Of a stretch of DNA of 64,000 nucleotides, positions 44,801 to 55,412 are shown piece after piece. A program made the position numbers and the translations under genes. Under the pieces are notes generated by a model. It did no database searches. It saw only the letters and a list, made by a program, of their open reading frames with translations, and was not told where the DNA came from. The number at the start of each line of letters is the position of its first letter. Positions within the stretch are counted from its first letter, which is position 1. This stretch comes from Blastocystis hominis (lineage: Eukaryota; Sar; Bigyra; Opalinata; Blastocystidae): the NCBI RefSeq assembly GCF_000151665.1, contig NW_013171816.1, forward strand, positions 853,176-917,175. Direction: 5' to 3'.

Positions 44801-45742
44801 TTTGATGAGACGCAGAGTCTGCAATCGGATATTCAGCGTCAACTTTTGCTGGCCTGCGACTCGCATCATCCAGATTCCAACGTGTTTCTCAGCACCCATT
44901 CTCTCTTTGCCCATCAGAAAGAGTTCCAACTCTCCCTGCTTCCGCTCCACTTGCTGCTCCAGAAGCTCCAGGGACTCGCACGCTCTTCCCTGAAACAGTA
45001 TTTCGATATTATGCTTCGGGAGTTTCACATCCTCGGACTGATGTACAGCGTGCTCTCCGAACTCCCAAAATCGGACCGAATTTTGGACTCGGAGGATGTG
45101 TTGCTGGACGAAGCCGGGATTCTGCGGTGGATGACCGAGCTGGAAGTGTCGATGAGTTCCCTGCGGGACCTCACGGAGCAGACCCCCGCCACCATCGTGC
45201 AAACCCTGATTTCCCGCGGCCAATTCGTGCTGTGTCGCCGATTGGTCGAAGTGTTGCGCTTCGACGGCGAAATGGTCGCTTCCACTCTCGCCAAGTGGGT
45301 CGCAGACCAGCTCCGCGCTTCCCGACCGGAGAAACTGGAGAAACTGGAGGTCCCGATTCGTCGAAACGGGGAAACCTACGCGAAGGGATGCGCGGATTTG
45401 CTTCGCATTGATCCCACGGGGAAGCTGGCAGTTTCCTTCACGCGCGCGTTGCTGGTGGAGAATCCCGCGGCAACCCTGCCGCCATTCGTGGACAGAGTGC
45501 TGGAAGAGCTGATGGAGAGCGGGAGCTGCGCGTATTCCGCGGTGGTGGGGGAGTTGCTGGGCCTGGGAAGGCTGGAAGAAGCGTGCCGATTGCTGTGTGC
45601 AGCGATGGAGAGACGGTCGGTGTGGGTGTCGCCCTCGCTGGTGGAGCGGGTGAAGTGCTGCTTTGCGAAGGTGGAGGCGTCGGAGAAGCTGTCGGAGTCG
45701 ATGAAGCGGAGGGTGAAGTGTAGGGATGATGGGATGGAGTGA
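41853..45742 (+). CDS. Nup160/Nup120-like nucleoporin
   Basis: Large protein, roughly 1,150 residues, with N-terminal beta-propeller-like segments (KANELNLYVLTCDGMICAHRF, LYFLYNSASLHIYNLSLSVWEP, INCIAEADLPVISCCWCKGED) and a long alpha-solenoid (CRFRFGVPLLYLLSALTHQF, HCAFSLRLYDLVEHWFLRYQ, RSLIEMKRIHEAASVLMELP, LEEACRLLCAAMERRS). The order, the hinge string WKDTLFALLRAVSFIW and the solenoid's EAAxxLMEL helix are most like Nup160 of the Y-complex, but other propeller-solenoid scaffold proteins cannot be excluded. Many introns of 18-45 nt are needed; several (around 42,170-42,240, 42,735, 42,905, 43,580, 44,320) are only approximate. One candidate intron near 42,907 also begins GTATCC. TGA stop, TGTTTGTT about 100 nt later. 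Confidence 0.5.
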
Positions 45743-45876
45743 AGTGTAGTGTGGGAGGAAAGGATGAAGATGGCGGAGATGCGCAGTGAGAGATGTGAGT
45801 AGAGGGAGGAGGGTTGCTGGCTGGTAGTAGTTTATTGAGAGGTTGTTTGTTTTTAAAACGAAAGTTTGGCGTTGTC

Positions 45877-46666
45877 ATGAATCCAAACGGAAGATATATT
45901 TATCGCCATATAGACCCCCAAAATAAAAAAATCCCATCGAGAGGAGATACGGTGGTGTTTCAACGGAATGTGGATGTCAGTCCAGCTATTCATGTTTAGA
46001 ACGTTGAATACCGCGGAACGATCGTGTTCGTTCAAGAAAATCACTCGGTCGTGGACGTGGAAAATTTAGGACGGATGCAAGTTCAAAACAACCAGATTAA
46101 GTCTGAGAAAAAGTATATATGTATTTATTGGATTCCAGTTTTCACTTTGTAGCAGCTACCAATACGGAGATTCCTGTGGAGATCGATGACTTGGTATCTG
46201 TTGTTGTAGATGTATGTCGTTCATTCTAACTAAGACAAAGAATAAACGAACTCTAGGAACAATCAAGTCTTTATTAGAGGGAAATAAAGTCAGGGTTCGT
46301 TTGAATGGGCGAATCGAGTCTTTTGCTGACATAGATGTTTCGTTTTTGAGCTTCATCGCGAAGGGATATAAATGTGTGCCTTGATTCCTGTTTTGAAATA
46401 GTGAATGAGCCAGCGCAAGCGTATCACGTCCAAAACCAGCCTGTAAAGACCGGTGATTACGTAGAAGCCATTATTGTCAATGCTCCGTGTGTTGTTAAAG
46501 TCGTTCCTTATAATGGAGGTAAGTGTATTCTTCTCTGTTCATTATAGATCCTCATCAGTATGATGATTTAATGGAAGTATACTTTCCCGAGGACCCAACA
46601 CATCCGCAGTTGCTTCCGCTTATCCGTATGACATGCGGAACTATTCTAATTGTTAAAGCCAATTGA
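45877..46666 (+). CDS. Uncharacterised protein, about 215 residues
   Basis: Not recognised. Begins MNPNGRYIYRHIDPQNKK and runs through five short exons joined by introns of 23-32 nt to KVVPYNGDPHQYDDLMEVYF and a TGA. Strand-rich segments repeat the theme VEYRGTIVFVQENHSVVDVE, PVEIDDLVSVVVDTKNKRTLGTIKSLLEGNKVRVRLNGRIE, VKTGDYVEAIIVNAPCVVKV, which looks like several small beta barrels (OB- or KOW-like). No signal peptide or membrane helix. TTGTTTCTT follows the stop. Confidence 0.5.
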
Positions 46667-46880
46667 TTCAGTTGTTTCTTTGAGTACATTCAAGGTATGG
46701 TAACATCAATGCTTGTTGTAAGTTGATTACCTTCATTTATGTTTTTGAGTTACTATGTATGAACACTATGAATCTTCTAAGTAGCTTTCATTCTTACAAA
46801 TAATGTCTTAATATCAACACTTCTGCGTTCATTCTATAACAAAAAGCTCCAAACTTTAACCAAAAATAAAACAAGCAAAG

Positions 46881-47461
46881 TCAAAAAGCTGCGATTCCAA
46901 TCACTCCTCCAGCAATAGCCTTCCCTACATTCCCGTTAATGCTACTATCTCGATTCGAACCCTAGGTGTTACTCGAATTGATCATATACAAGTCCAAGAT
47001 CGTCCTCGTTTTCGTATACAATAATCGACCTTCCAATAACGGAAAAAGGTCCCATCACCTGGACTAAGGAATCTTCTATGTGAAATGTTGCAATATATCC
47101 GTCTGAACTAATATTTCCTAAACTTCCAACGTGTCTTTCATCACTGTTAGGACTTCCATGGCGTTTTCCAAAAGGGTTGAAATGAGGGCCTAGATACTTA
47201 TCAGTTTCAGTTTTTCACTACCACAACGACGAAATCCATCTGTTAAATCACCAAAGGTATTAATGCTAATTCCATGCTTTCCCTACAATTCGAAAACAGA
47301 GAGAAAACAAACTTTGGGCAATCCCTTGATTGTTCCATCAATTATTGTGTTTGAAAAAGGAGTTTCCTAAATTCTCACTTCATTTCCGGCGATATTACTT
47401 GCGTCAAAGTTACTGTTCCAGATATATCATTTCCCACAATGTAGCAAATGACTTTAGCCAT
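46881..47461 (-). CDS. Cu/Zn-superoxide-dismutase-like protein, copper site lost
   Basis: About 150 residues, SOD1 length, from five exons (introns 28-32 nt). The fold's landmarks are present: MAKVICYIVG..ISGTVTLTQ, GTIKGLPKGKHGI, FGDLTDG, CGPHFNPFGKRHGSPNSDERHVGSLGNI, VMGPFSVIGRSIIVY-ENEDDLG, and the end GKAIAGGVIGIA. But against SOD1 numbering the copper ligands His46 and His48 (normally HVHxFGD) are Ser and Asn, His120 is Tyr, zinc ligand Asp83 is Ser, and the guiding Arg143 is lost; His63, His71 and His80 remain. So it is most likely an inactive SOD-fold protein, not a damaged gene: frame and splice sites are intact. TGA stop. Head-to-head with the Hsp20 gene. Confidence 0.82.
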
Positions 47462-47622
47462 CAGCGATTACAATATAGATTGCGCGATAATACTCCGTTT
47501 CTAAAAAAAGCGACGCGTTCTGTACATGATATGACTAATAAAAAACACTACAACAATATCCTCTCCCTTTGTGTGATATAGTACTTATCACACTATTGGT
47601 ATAAATCTATTATAATTTCCGA

Positions 47623-48099
47623 ATGTCATATTTGAGCTATTATCGTCCGCTGCTAAAAGAGCTAGGGCACAAACATCAGTACATGGCACGTGTACTGTCA
47701 ACATGGTTCCCTGCAGAGTTCTACCGTGGTTCACTTCATGATATGTGGGGTAGGGAGTCTTACCGTGGTTTTGGAGATACTGATGTACATGAGGTCAGAT
47801 CGCACATTACGGTGACCTCTGATATGCCTGGTGCTTGCAAAGACACGATGAGAGTTTATTTTCACGACGATATCCTCACGCTCTATGCTGAACGGAAAGA
47901 CGACAAGTTTGTGGAAGAAGATATCTATGGAAATATGCAGCGAGGCTTTGGGTGGGTCACAAAGTCGATACGACTGCCTCATAACACGGACTATAACCGG
48001 ATAAGCGCAACCTATAAAGATGGAGTTCTGTCTGTTGTGATTCCCAAGCCAGAAGCAGGCGCAGTCACAGGCAGGGAAATTGAAATTCCGATAAAGTAA
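47623..48099 (+). CDS. Small heat-shock protein (Hsp20/alpha-crystallin)
   Basis: ATP-independent holdase chaperone. Single exon of 158 residues. The alpha-crystallin domain runs from about residue 55: HITVTSDMPGACKDTMRVYF, DDILTLYAERKD, GFGWVTKSIRLPHNTDYNRISATYKDGVLSVVIPK, with the A-x-x-x-x-GVL-x-V core and a C-terminal EIEIPIK, an I-x-I/V oligomer-docking motif. The start could also be the second Met (MARVLSTWFP). The TAA overlaps the ATG of a frame leading into the next gene; the E2 start lies about 60 nt on. It shares a 160-bp divergent region with the SOD-like gene. Confidence 0.9.
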   Translation: MSYLSYYRPLLKELGHKHQYMARVLSTWFPAEFYRGSLHDMWGRESYRGFGDTDVHEVRSHITVTSDMPGACKDTMRVYFHDDILTLYAERKDDKFVEEDIYGNMQRGFGWVTKSIRLPHNTDYNRISATYKDGVLSVVIPKPEAGAVTGREIEIPIK

Positions 48100-48161
48100 T
48101 GCAAGTGAAATTGTTTTTTAAAGACACACTTTATCGTTGGTCTCAAAAATTGATTTCTGCA

Positions 48162-48863
48162 ATGTCGACAAAAGCTCGAAAGCGAATTTTGAGAGACTAC
48201 AAAGATTACCTTCGAAACAAGCCGATGGGAATCACTTGCCGAATTCATGAGGATAACATGATGATATGGGATGCCTGCATTCTTGGGTAGACGATTCTGC
48301 AACCCGGAAACTATTTTATAGACCTCCTGATACTCCTTGGGAAGGGGGAACGTTTTTCCTACGTATTGAGTTGTCCGAGGAATATCCGGATGTGGCGCCA
48401 TCGATTCGCTTTCTCAATCGTCTCTTTCACCCAAATAGTATGGTTGAGTTCCAGAATTGGTATTTCTAGTTTATGTGGATGGAAAAATCTGTCTGGACAT
48501 TCTGCAGAATCGATGGACGCCCCAGTACACCATTCTTACCGTTCTGCTTTCAATTCAGGTTTGGACAACGTATTCGGTTTATCCTAGAGTCTTTTAAATG
48601 ATCCAAACCCCGCGAGTCCCGCCAATCAACATGCCTCCTCTATCTACTGCCATAGCAAAGAGACGTTTTGGATTTTCGTGTATCTAATCGGTAGCTACAA
48701 CGAAATGGTGCGGGAATGTGTGGTGAGGAGTTGGCTGAGTCCTGCCGCTGTAAAGGAGTGTTTTTCAGAGGAAGGACGCTTCGTATCTTTTGTACCATGT
48801 TTCGAAGATTGTTTGTCCCAGAACACAATTCACCCAAACCTATTGGAGGTCTTGATAACGTGA
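48162..48863 (+). CDS. Ubiquitin-conjugating enzyme E2, RAD6/UBE2A-like
   Basis: Transfers ubiquitin from E1 to substrates with E3 help. [26 protein letters not shown] is the RAD6-type helix 1. [27 protein letters not shown], the catalytic cysteine in [38 protein letters not shown], and [13 protein letters not shown] follow in order, like RAD6/UBE2A. Four introns of 29-36 nt, including one of 30 nt before the last helix. After VRSW the frame stays open for about 40 more residues ([14 protein letters not shown]...) to a TGA; RAD6 proteins usually end at this Trp or in an acidic tail, so the extra part may be real or the last exon may be wrong. Confidence 0.85.
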
Positions 48864-48926
48864 ATACTGCGTATTCATAATCGAGCAAATGATTGCAAAT
48901 GAAAATGGTAGTTCATAATTTCTGTA

Positions 48927-50246
48927 ATGTTTAGTTGTCTTGGCAGATCTCTATCCCGAGCTATTCCTAGATGTCATGCAGCCGCGGGGTAGGAATAGAA
49001 GCGCGGCTTTACAGTTAGATGCTCCATTCGTCTTTTCGGAACACAGTACTCGGTGGTAGTTTGTCCGAAATAGGATTTACTGTGCAGGAGAACCCTCCCC
49101 TTCCGTTTCCTGAAGGAATGGCGGAAAGCGTGAAGACTTGGGCTATTGGCTCATTAAACCAACAGCGCAACCTCCTCAGCCGTGCCGTGACCCTTTGTAG
49201 GCGATCTCAAGGAAAGTGAAGGTGTAGTGGAGTCGTCCTTACCAAGCCATGTTGAACAAGCAGAACTTCTCCTCGACTACGTGCTTTCCGTTCGTAGAAT
49301 GGAGAACGAGAAGTACCACCCGAAACAGTTTGTTCCTGGTTCGTTCCGTCTTGGAATCGCTGGTCCCCCAGGAGCCGGTAAGAGTACCTTCTGCGAGGCG
49401 CTGGGTACCCTGCTGACCTCGCAGGGCCACCGTGTGGCCGTGCTTGCGATCGACCCCTCGTCCACTCGATCGGGAGGCTCTCTGCTGGGTGATAAAACCC
49501 GCATGCTGAAGCTGGCCTACGATCCGAACGCGTTCGTGCGCCCCTCGCCCTCCAACTGCTCTCTGGGCGGCGTGGCGGAGCACACCAGCGATCTGGTGAT
49601 GCTCTGCGAGGCCGCGGGCTACGATATCGTGATCGTGGAGACGGTGGGTCTGGGCCAATCGGAGGTGATGATCGACGACATGGTGGATATGGTGATGCTG
49701 CTGATGCCCCCCGCGATGGGCGACGAGCTGCAAGGCGAGAAGAAGGGAATCATGGAGCACGCGGATATCGTCGTGATCAACAAGGCCGATGGGCCGCTGG
49801 CCGCGTACTGGCTGTGAGGGAGCGTGAATTCTAGCGTGGCCGCGCGGTCGGAGGCGGAGAATCGACGCGCTGTGCAGCTGCAGCGACCCAAAGCGCCCTT
49901 CTGGAAGTGCGAGGTCACGCGCTGCTCCGCGCTGCAGAAGACGCGAATTCAGGATGTCTGGGACATCTGCGCGCGGTTTAACAAGGAGGCGCTCGCGTGC
50001 GGAAGCGTGGGAGAGCGGAGGGCGGATGATGTCTAGCTCGAGCAGAAGAGAGTGAACCAGAACTCCAGTGCCATGTGGTCGCAGCTGATTACGCAGATTG
50101 CGGCGAGCTGCAAGCGTAATCCTGCGGTGTTGGAGAAGGCAAAGGAGCTGGACGCTGTAATGAAGAGTGGTGGTATGACGCATCGTCGTGCGGGCCGCGA
50201 GCTGAAGGATATCTTTGTCAAAGACGAGTATAAAAATCTGAAGTAA
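48927..50246 (+). CDS. MMAA: Methylmalonyl-CoA mutase-associated GTPase (MMAA/MeaB/ArgK), organelle-targeted
   Basis: G-protein chaperone that loads and protects the adenosylcobalamin cofactor of methylmalonyl-CoA mutase. The N-terminus [19 protein letters not shown] is a typical mitochondrial presequence, pointing to the mitochondrion-related organelle. Then ALLSRA-type helix ([13 protein letters not shown]), Walker [41 protein letters not shown]...[23 protein letters not shown], and a helical C-terminus. About 400 residues with five introns of 26-32 nt, one carrying CCGCGG. Start chosen for the presequence. TAA then CGAT TGTTTGTT. This fits the known methylmalonyl-CoA/succinate metabolism of Blastocystis organelles. 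Confidence 0.92.
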
Positions 50247-50312
50247 TTTCGATTGTTTGTTGGTAATCAAGAACCACTGAACGCTTCATACAAAAATCAT
50301 TTTCATTTCGAA

Positions 50313-52261
50313 ATGAAGTTTGCTTCTATATTGCTGCCGCTGCTGCTTCTTGCCCTTGCGTTCACACAGACCGTAGACAGTGATGGGATTATGATTTTGG
50401 ACAGCAGTTCATTTCATAAGGTTGTCAAAAACGCCCACAACTTGCTTCTTTTCTTCCACTCTGCGGTACACTTCCTGTTCTGAGGATCATGCGTAGTGGG
50501 ATGGAAAATCGAAGTCGTTTGAATATTATTTCCGTCAGCTAGCTCGCAGAATCAAAGAGGAAGATATGGATATCAAGTTGGCTAAGGTATGGTGTGAGGT
50601 GCCGTGTTCAGTAGATTAACCTTCCTGCCAACCGTGATATTGCTGAGATCTACCATTTGAGGAAGTACCCTACTCTCTATTTCTATGGAGATGGTGATGG
50701 TGAGTACTACGCAGGAGAGATGAGGGTTGAGTAAGTATTTGGAACAGAAATCGATGTTTAGGAAGATTTTGTTCTATCTGAAGAAGAAGACAGAAGACAA
50801 ATTTACGCTCGTTTTCGATGATATGGAAGTGGCTTCCCACCGACGGAAGGGGATCTCTGTGGTTGTCGCCCACTTCTCCACAGATAGCAGTCTGAAATAC
50901 AAGCATTTCATGAGCGCTATCCGCGAGGACGAGTTCAATGACATCTTAGTCTCCGTTGGGGAATCGAAAGTGTCCCAGCCCATGGATTCCTTCTCCGTAA
51001 TCAACACTGACGACGTTGTGTATCCATTCACTGGCAAATGGGGTGTGGACGACATCCGCAGCTTCATCGCGCTGTGGTCGCTTCCCGCCATTGTACCCTA
51101 CGTCTCCGCCTGGACCCGCCGCATCTTCGACAAAACGCACCACATCCGCGAGCACCTCGTGTACATGTCAGAGAACAGCGAGCTGCTCAACAATCTTCCT
51201 CTTCGCGAAGTGTTCGAGCAGGTTTCCGTCAAGGGACGCAACCAGTTTTTAATGCTGGATCTGGATCCGGACGAGCGATCGATGATTAAATACTTCGGAT
51301 TTGAGCGCGAGCAGCTCCCGATTTTGTTCTACGTGGACCTGCGATCGGACAAAGGATCGATCAAGTACGTGTATCACGACGAGGACTACACGGTCGAGAA
51401 GGTGATGGAGTTCGCAGAGAAGGCGCACTTGGGCGAGTTGTATCCGTTCTATAAGAGCGAACCCATCTACACGGAGCCGGACGGGTTCGTACGACGCATC
51501 GTGAGCCGCGATTTCGTGGATGTGGCGTTCGATCCGTACCGAAATGTGCTCGTGGAGTTTGTGGTGCCGGTAGGAAAGCGAGGAAAGGTCGAGTGTAGGA
51601 GTGCCGAATGTGCCATAAGATCGAGGACGATTATCAGCACTTGGCGCACGATTATTTGAACGTGGACGATGTGGTGATTGCGCGTGTGGACTCGTCGAAG
51701 AACGAGATCAAGGGCATTCTGCCGCCCGATTTCCCGATGATCGTGCTGTACAAGGCGGGAGGCGATGGGGAGAGCCAGACCGTGCTGAAGGCCGATCAGA
51801 TTACGTACAGCGTGCTGAAGAAGTTTGTGGAGAATAACCGAGTGGTCGTGAACCTGCCCAAGAAGCTGGAAGCCGCCGAACCCGCTAAGGAAGAAGAAAA
51901 GGAAGAGGAGATCAAGGAAGAGGAGATCAAGGAGGAGGAGATCAAGGAGGAGGAGATCAAGGAGGAAGTAGAAGAGCCTAAGAAGGAAGAGGAGCCTAAG
52001 GAGGAAGTGCAGGACGAGGGAATGTGCACGAGTCCGGACGATCCGTGCAGTGATATATCTGGGGAAAAGGAAGAAAAGGAGAAAGAGGAAGTGGAGATGA
52101 AGAAGGAGGAAGAAGAAAAAGAAGAAGAAATCAAGGAGGAAGAAGAAGAGCCTAAGAAGGAAGAGGAGCCTAAGAAGGAGGTACAGGACGAGGGAATGTG
52201 CACGAGTCCGGACGATCCGTGCAGTGATGTATCTGGGGAAAAGGAAGAAGAGGAATTATAA
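50313..52261 (+). CDS. Protein disulfide isomerase with CRMC active site and acidic tail
   Basis: ER-type PDI. Signal peptide MKFASILLPLLLLALAFT; thioredoxin a-like domain with no obvious CxxC (LLLFFHSA-WDGKSK where the motif should be), ending YHLRKYPTLYFYGDGDG; middle b domains (VSVKGRNQFLMLDLDPDERS, FGFEREQLPILFYVDLR); then an a' domain, NVLVEFVECRMCHKIEDDY, so the active site is CRMC rather than CGHC, followed by VVIARVDSSKNEI and the cis-proline segment FPMIVLYKAGG. The tail is strongly acidic with two copies of EGMCTSPDDPCSD and runs of KEEE, ending EEEEL instead of KDEL. Introns are 25-38 nt. TAA stop; TGTTTGTT about 25 nt later. Redox activity of CRMC is plausible but unproven. Confidence 0.85.
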
Positions 52262-52304
52262 ACAAACATTCTATTGGTTTCATTGTTTGTTGTGGAAATC
52301 GAAC

Positions 52305-54755
52305 ATGGAAAAGGAAGATATTAATATGGATGAGGATGCTAGCAGTAATAAGGGTAAGCGTCAAGAAATCGAAACCTTGGCTTATTTCTAGAAGAATCCG
52401 ACTATTCCTATTCCAGCGATGATGAAGACAACCAAAAGAAGATAGATGAACTGAAAGCGCGCATTCAGGAAAATGAAAAGGATTGGGACGCATACATCGA
52501 ATTGATTCAGGCATATAGAATCAATGGAGATATTGACAACCTCCGCTCTATGCGTCTGCAGTGTAAGCAAGTGTTTCCCCTTCCTCCGGGTATTCTATGA
52601 CTTGTACATTTAAATACAGATATGTGGATTCAATGGATCGATGACGAGAAACAGTTTGTATCGGATGAGGAGGAAAAGGAAGGAATTTGTAACCTTTACC
52701 AAGCCGCACTCAGAGACTATTATTCTGCAGACATTTGGTACCAGTATCTCTCTTACGTCAAGTCATCTCTTCCTTCGGAGATGCCTACACTCCTTGAAGA
52801 AGCAATTAGCGCATTTGAATTCGATTGCATCGATGGACCGCGTCTTTGGAGCCTCCTTCTTGAATGGTCCAAGAACGTGAATCCTCCAGAGCAAACAGAG
52901 AAATTATATGCAAGAATGCTGAGAAATTGCTATCAAACGAGCGCAGAATGCTTAGAATCATACAAAGAGTGGCATCAAGGAATCGGTCTTGAGATCGATC
53001 CCTCCGTCATAGAACTCGGAGAGAATTCGATAAAAGAATTCGAAAGAAGAAGTATCCTGCAGATGGAACTCACAGCTTCCATCGAAGTGGATCACATTAC
53101 CACCGCGCTTCGCCGCTTCCACGACTACGCCAAATTCGAACTTCAAAACGATAAAAAAGCGGGTCTGTCTCGCACAGGCTTCCTCTACCAACGTTATGCC
53201 TATACATTCCGAGATCAGGCCGATTTCTGGCATTCCTATTTTCTGTACGTCTACGATTTCGTCAAGGTGGGAAAGAAGTGCAACCAGGTGATTTCGCGCG
53301 CTCTGCGACACATTTCGAACTCGGGTCCTCTGTACGAAGACCGTGTGCTTTGTCTCGAACTAACAAACAAACCTGTTATGCTCTTAACCGAATTAACGCA
53401 GACGGTGAACCAGCAAGTGCTGGGCAGTTACTACGAATACCTCCGATTCTACCTCGCTTGCCTCGCTTCCTATCGTCGTCGCGTCGTTTTACGCGAAGAA
53501 GGCGCGGAATCGGCGCTTCGCGAGTATTGCGGGCGCTGCGTTGATTGGCTGGTTGGCGTTTCCACTTGTTTCCACCTAGCGAGAACTGAACAAAGAGTGG
53601 TACGACGGGATTTTCGAGCTGCAGAAAGCGGTGAGCCAGGTTTATCTAACGGTTTTGCACGAAGAAGAACTCGCGTATCGAATCTGGGAGGGGATTCTCA
53701 AGTTCCATTCCCGCGAATTTGGGTACTGGAGTGTACGCGTTGGAATACTGTTCCATGTAGGAATACATTCAGTTCGACCGCGCGTATAACCAAAGCAAGC
53801 AGGCGCGAGCGCTCTACAAGCGCGCAGCCGCAGCGGTGAGCGACAATCTGGAGTTTGTGCTGTGCGCGTGGGAGGAATTCGAGCGGAACTTTGGCACCCT
53901 GGAGACGTGGAGCGAGTTCTCGCGGAAGAGCCGGCGATTCCGGGAGCTGGCGATGGAAAAAGAAGAGAAGGAACGCCGAGCGATGGAGACGGTGAACGTC
54001 GAATCCAAAGAAGACAAAGAAAAAGAGGAGGAGGGCGAAGATGAAGACGAAGACGAAGAAAAAAGCGCGGCAAAACGAAAATCGCCGATGGAGCGCGAAG
54101 AAATCCCGGCGAAACGAGAGAACGTGGAAACCGCAACGCAGAAGAAGAAGATGCTGCGGGAGAAAAAGCAGGACGCGGACGTGCAGCATCGCACAGTGTT
54201 CGTGAACAATCTGAGCTTCGCGGCGTCGGAGGAAGACGTGCAGGAACGCTTCCAGCAGTACGGGGAAATCGTGGAAGTGACGATCGTGCGAAATAACCAC
54301 GGGAAGAGCAGAGGATTCGGGTATGTTGAGTTCTCGACGGAAGAAGCGGCGGAATCGGCGTTGGTGGAGAATGGGAAGATGCTGAAGAGTCGAAAAATGG
54401 AAGTGAAAAAATCGGTTCCGCAGAACGAACGAAAGACGGAGAAGCAGGAAAACCAAAACACGCCTCCCGTTGTGAACACCATTTTTGTGAGTGGACTGCC
54501 TAGTGGAGTGTCTGAGTACGAGTTTAGCGTGTTCTTTTCGAAGGTGGGAAGCGAAGGAGTGGACTTATGCCTTAGTGTGGAAAGGTCATAGCCTCGAGAA
54601 TCATACGAGACAAGATCACCCGCGTAGGAAAAGGAACAGGACTGCTCCAATTCGAAGGAGAAGAGGGATTCCAAGCGGCGCTGAAGATGGATAAGGAAGT
54701 GTGGCAGGGAAAGAAGCTGCACATTGTAAAGTCGAAATTTGCTGTAAATCCGTGA
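52305..54755 (+). CDS. SART3: SART3/Prp24-like U4/U6 snRNP recycling factor
   Basis: Re-anneals U4 and U6 snRNAs. N-terminal half is HAT repeats (MWIQWIDDEKQFVSDEEEKE, WYQYLSYVKSSLP, FWHSYFLYVYDFVK, FVLCAWEEFERNFGTLETW, the last being SART3's EEFER block), then a charged nuclear stretch (KEEEGEDEDEDEE, AAKRKSP), and two RRMs: TVFVNNLSFAASEEDVQ with RNP1 KSRGFGYVEF, and TIFVSGLPSGVSEYEF. About 770 residues. At least five introns, including a 57-nt one near 52,560. Order and composition match SART3 (HAT, NLS, two RRMs). TGA stop at 54753-54755, CTCTTTGTTG shortly after; convergent with eS28. Confidence 0.85.
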
Positions 54756-54849
54756 GTATTCTCTCTTTGTTGGGATACGTTTATATTAAAAACAAGAAAA
54801 AAGTGAGGTTGCTCAAACAGGTTTCAGGATTCACATCAGCACACCCTAT

Positions 54850-55193
54850 TTATCGGAGACGACGAGCCTCACGCTCCCATTCCAGAAGAGTCAGAATATC
54901 ACCCTCGCGCACAGGTCCCTAGGCATAAGCACGGCACCAGATGATCTACCTTCACGTTTCTCACAATGCTACGCTTGGAGGAATCCATGAAAGTGACGCG
55001 GACCTAATAGTGACAAAGAGGCAGCCGAGGCCAACCTGGGTGACGTTACCAGTGTTACCGGTTCTTCCCAGCACCTTATCCACAACGGCAAGCATGACTT
55101 GGTTTTCCTAGAAGAGATTAGACTCCTTCCACTTAAACGCATGGAAAACAGAGGAGGATTATGCGGATTAACTGTTCTAGCAAAACTTACCAT
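54850..55193 (-). CDS. RPS28: Small-subunit ribosomal protein eS28
   Basis: 65-residue 40S protein. MENQVMLAVVDKVLGRTGNTGNVTQVRV, MDSSKRSIVRNVKGPVREGD, ILTLLEWEREARRLR, matching eS28 throughout. Unusual structure: exon 1 is only the ATG; an 83-nt intron (55108-55190), the longest clean one here, follows at once, and two further introns of about 31 nt come later. TAA stop, TGTTTGAG about 35 nt on. The first intron was chosen because it alone gives an ATG in frame directly before the conserved part. Confidence 0.92.
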
Positions 55194-55412
55194 TTTAGAG
55201 TCTTATGAAACCTGAACTGTGAGAAAGGAATTGTGGATTCTAAAATGGGACATACTGTTCTGGTCATTTAGGTCCCAAATATGGTTTATTTCAAAAAACA
55301 AGGCTATCTTTATTGTACATCCAACGAAAATGATGGAAAGTGTCGAATAACCGAGTCTCCTTCGACCGCGATGACTTCTTCTTGTTTTTCTCCGGGTAAT
55401 GCTTTCTACACG

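Noticed and set aside
49239-50270. 343-codon minus-strand frame opposite MMAA
   Set aside because: His/Arg-rich shadow; MMAA on the plus strand has all G-protein motifs.
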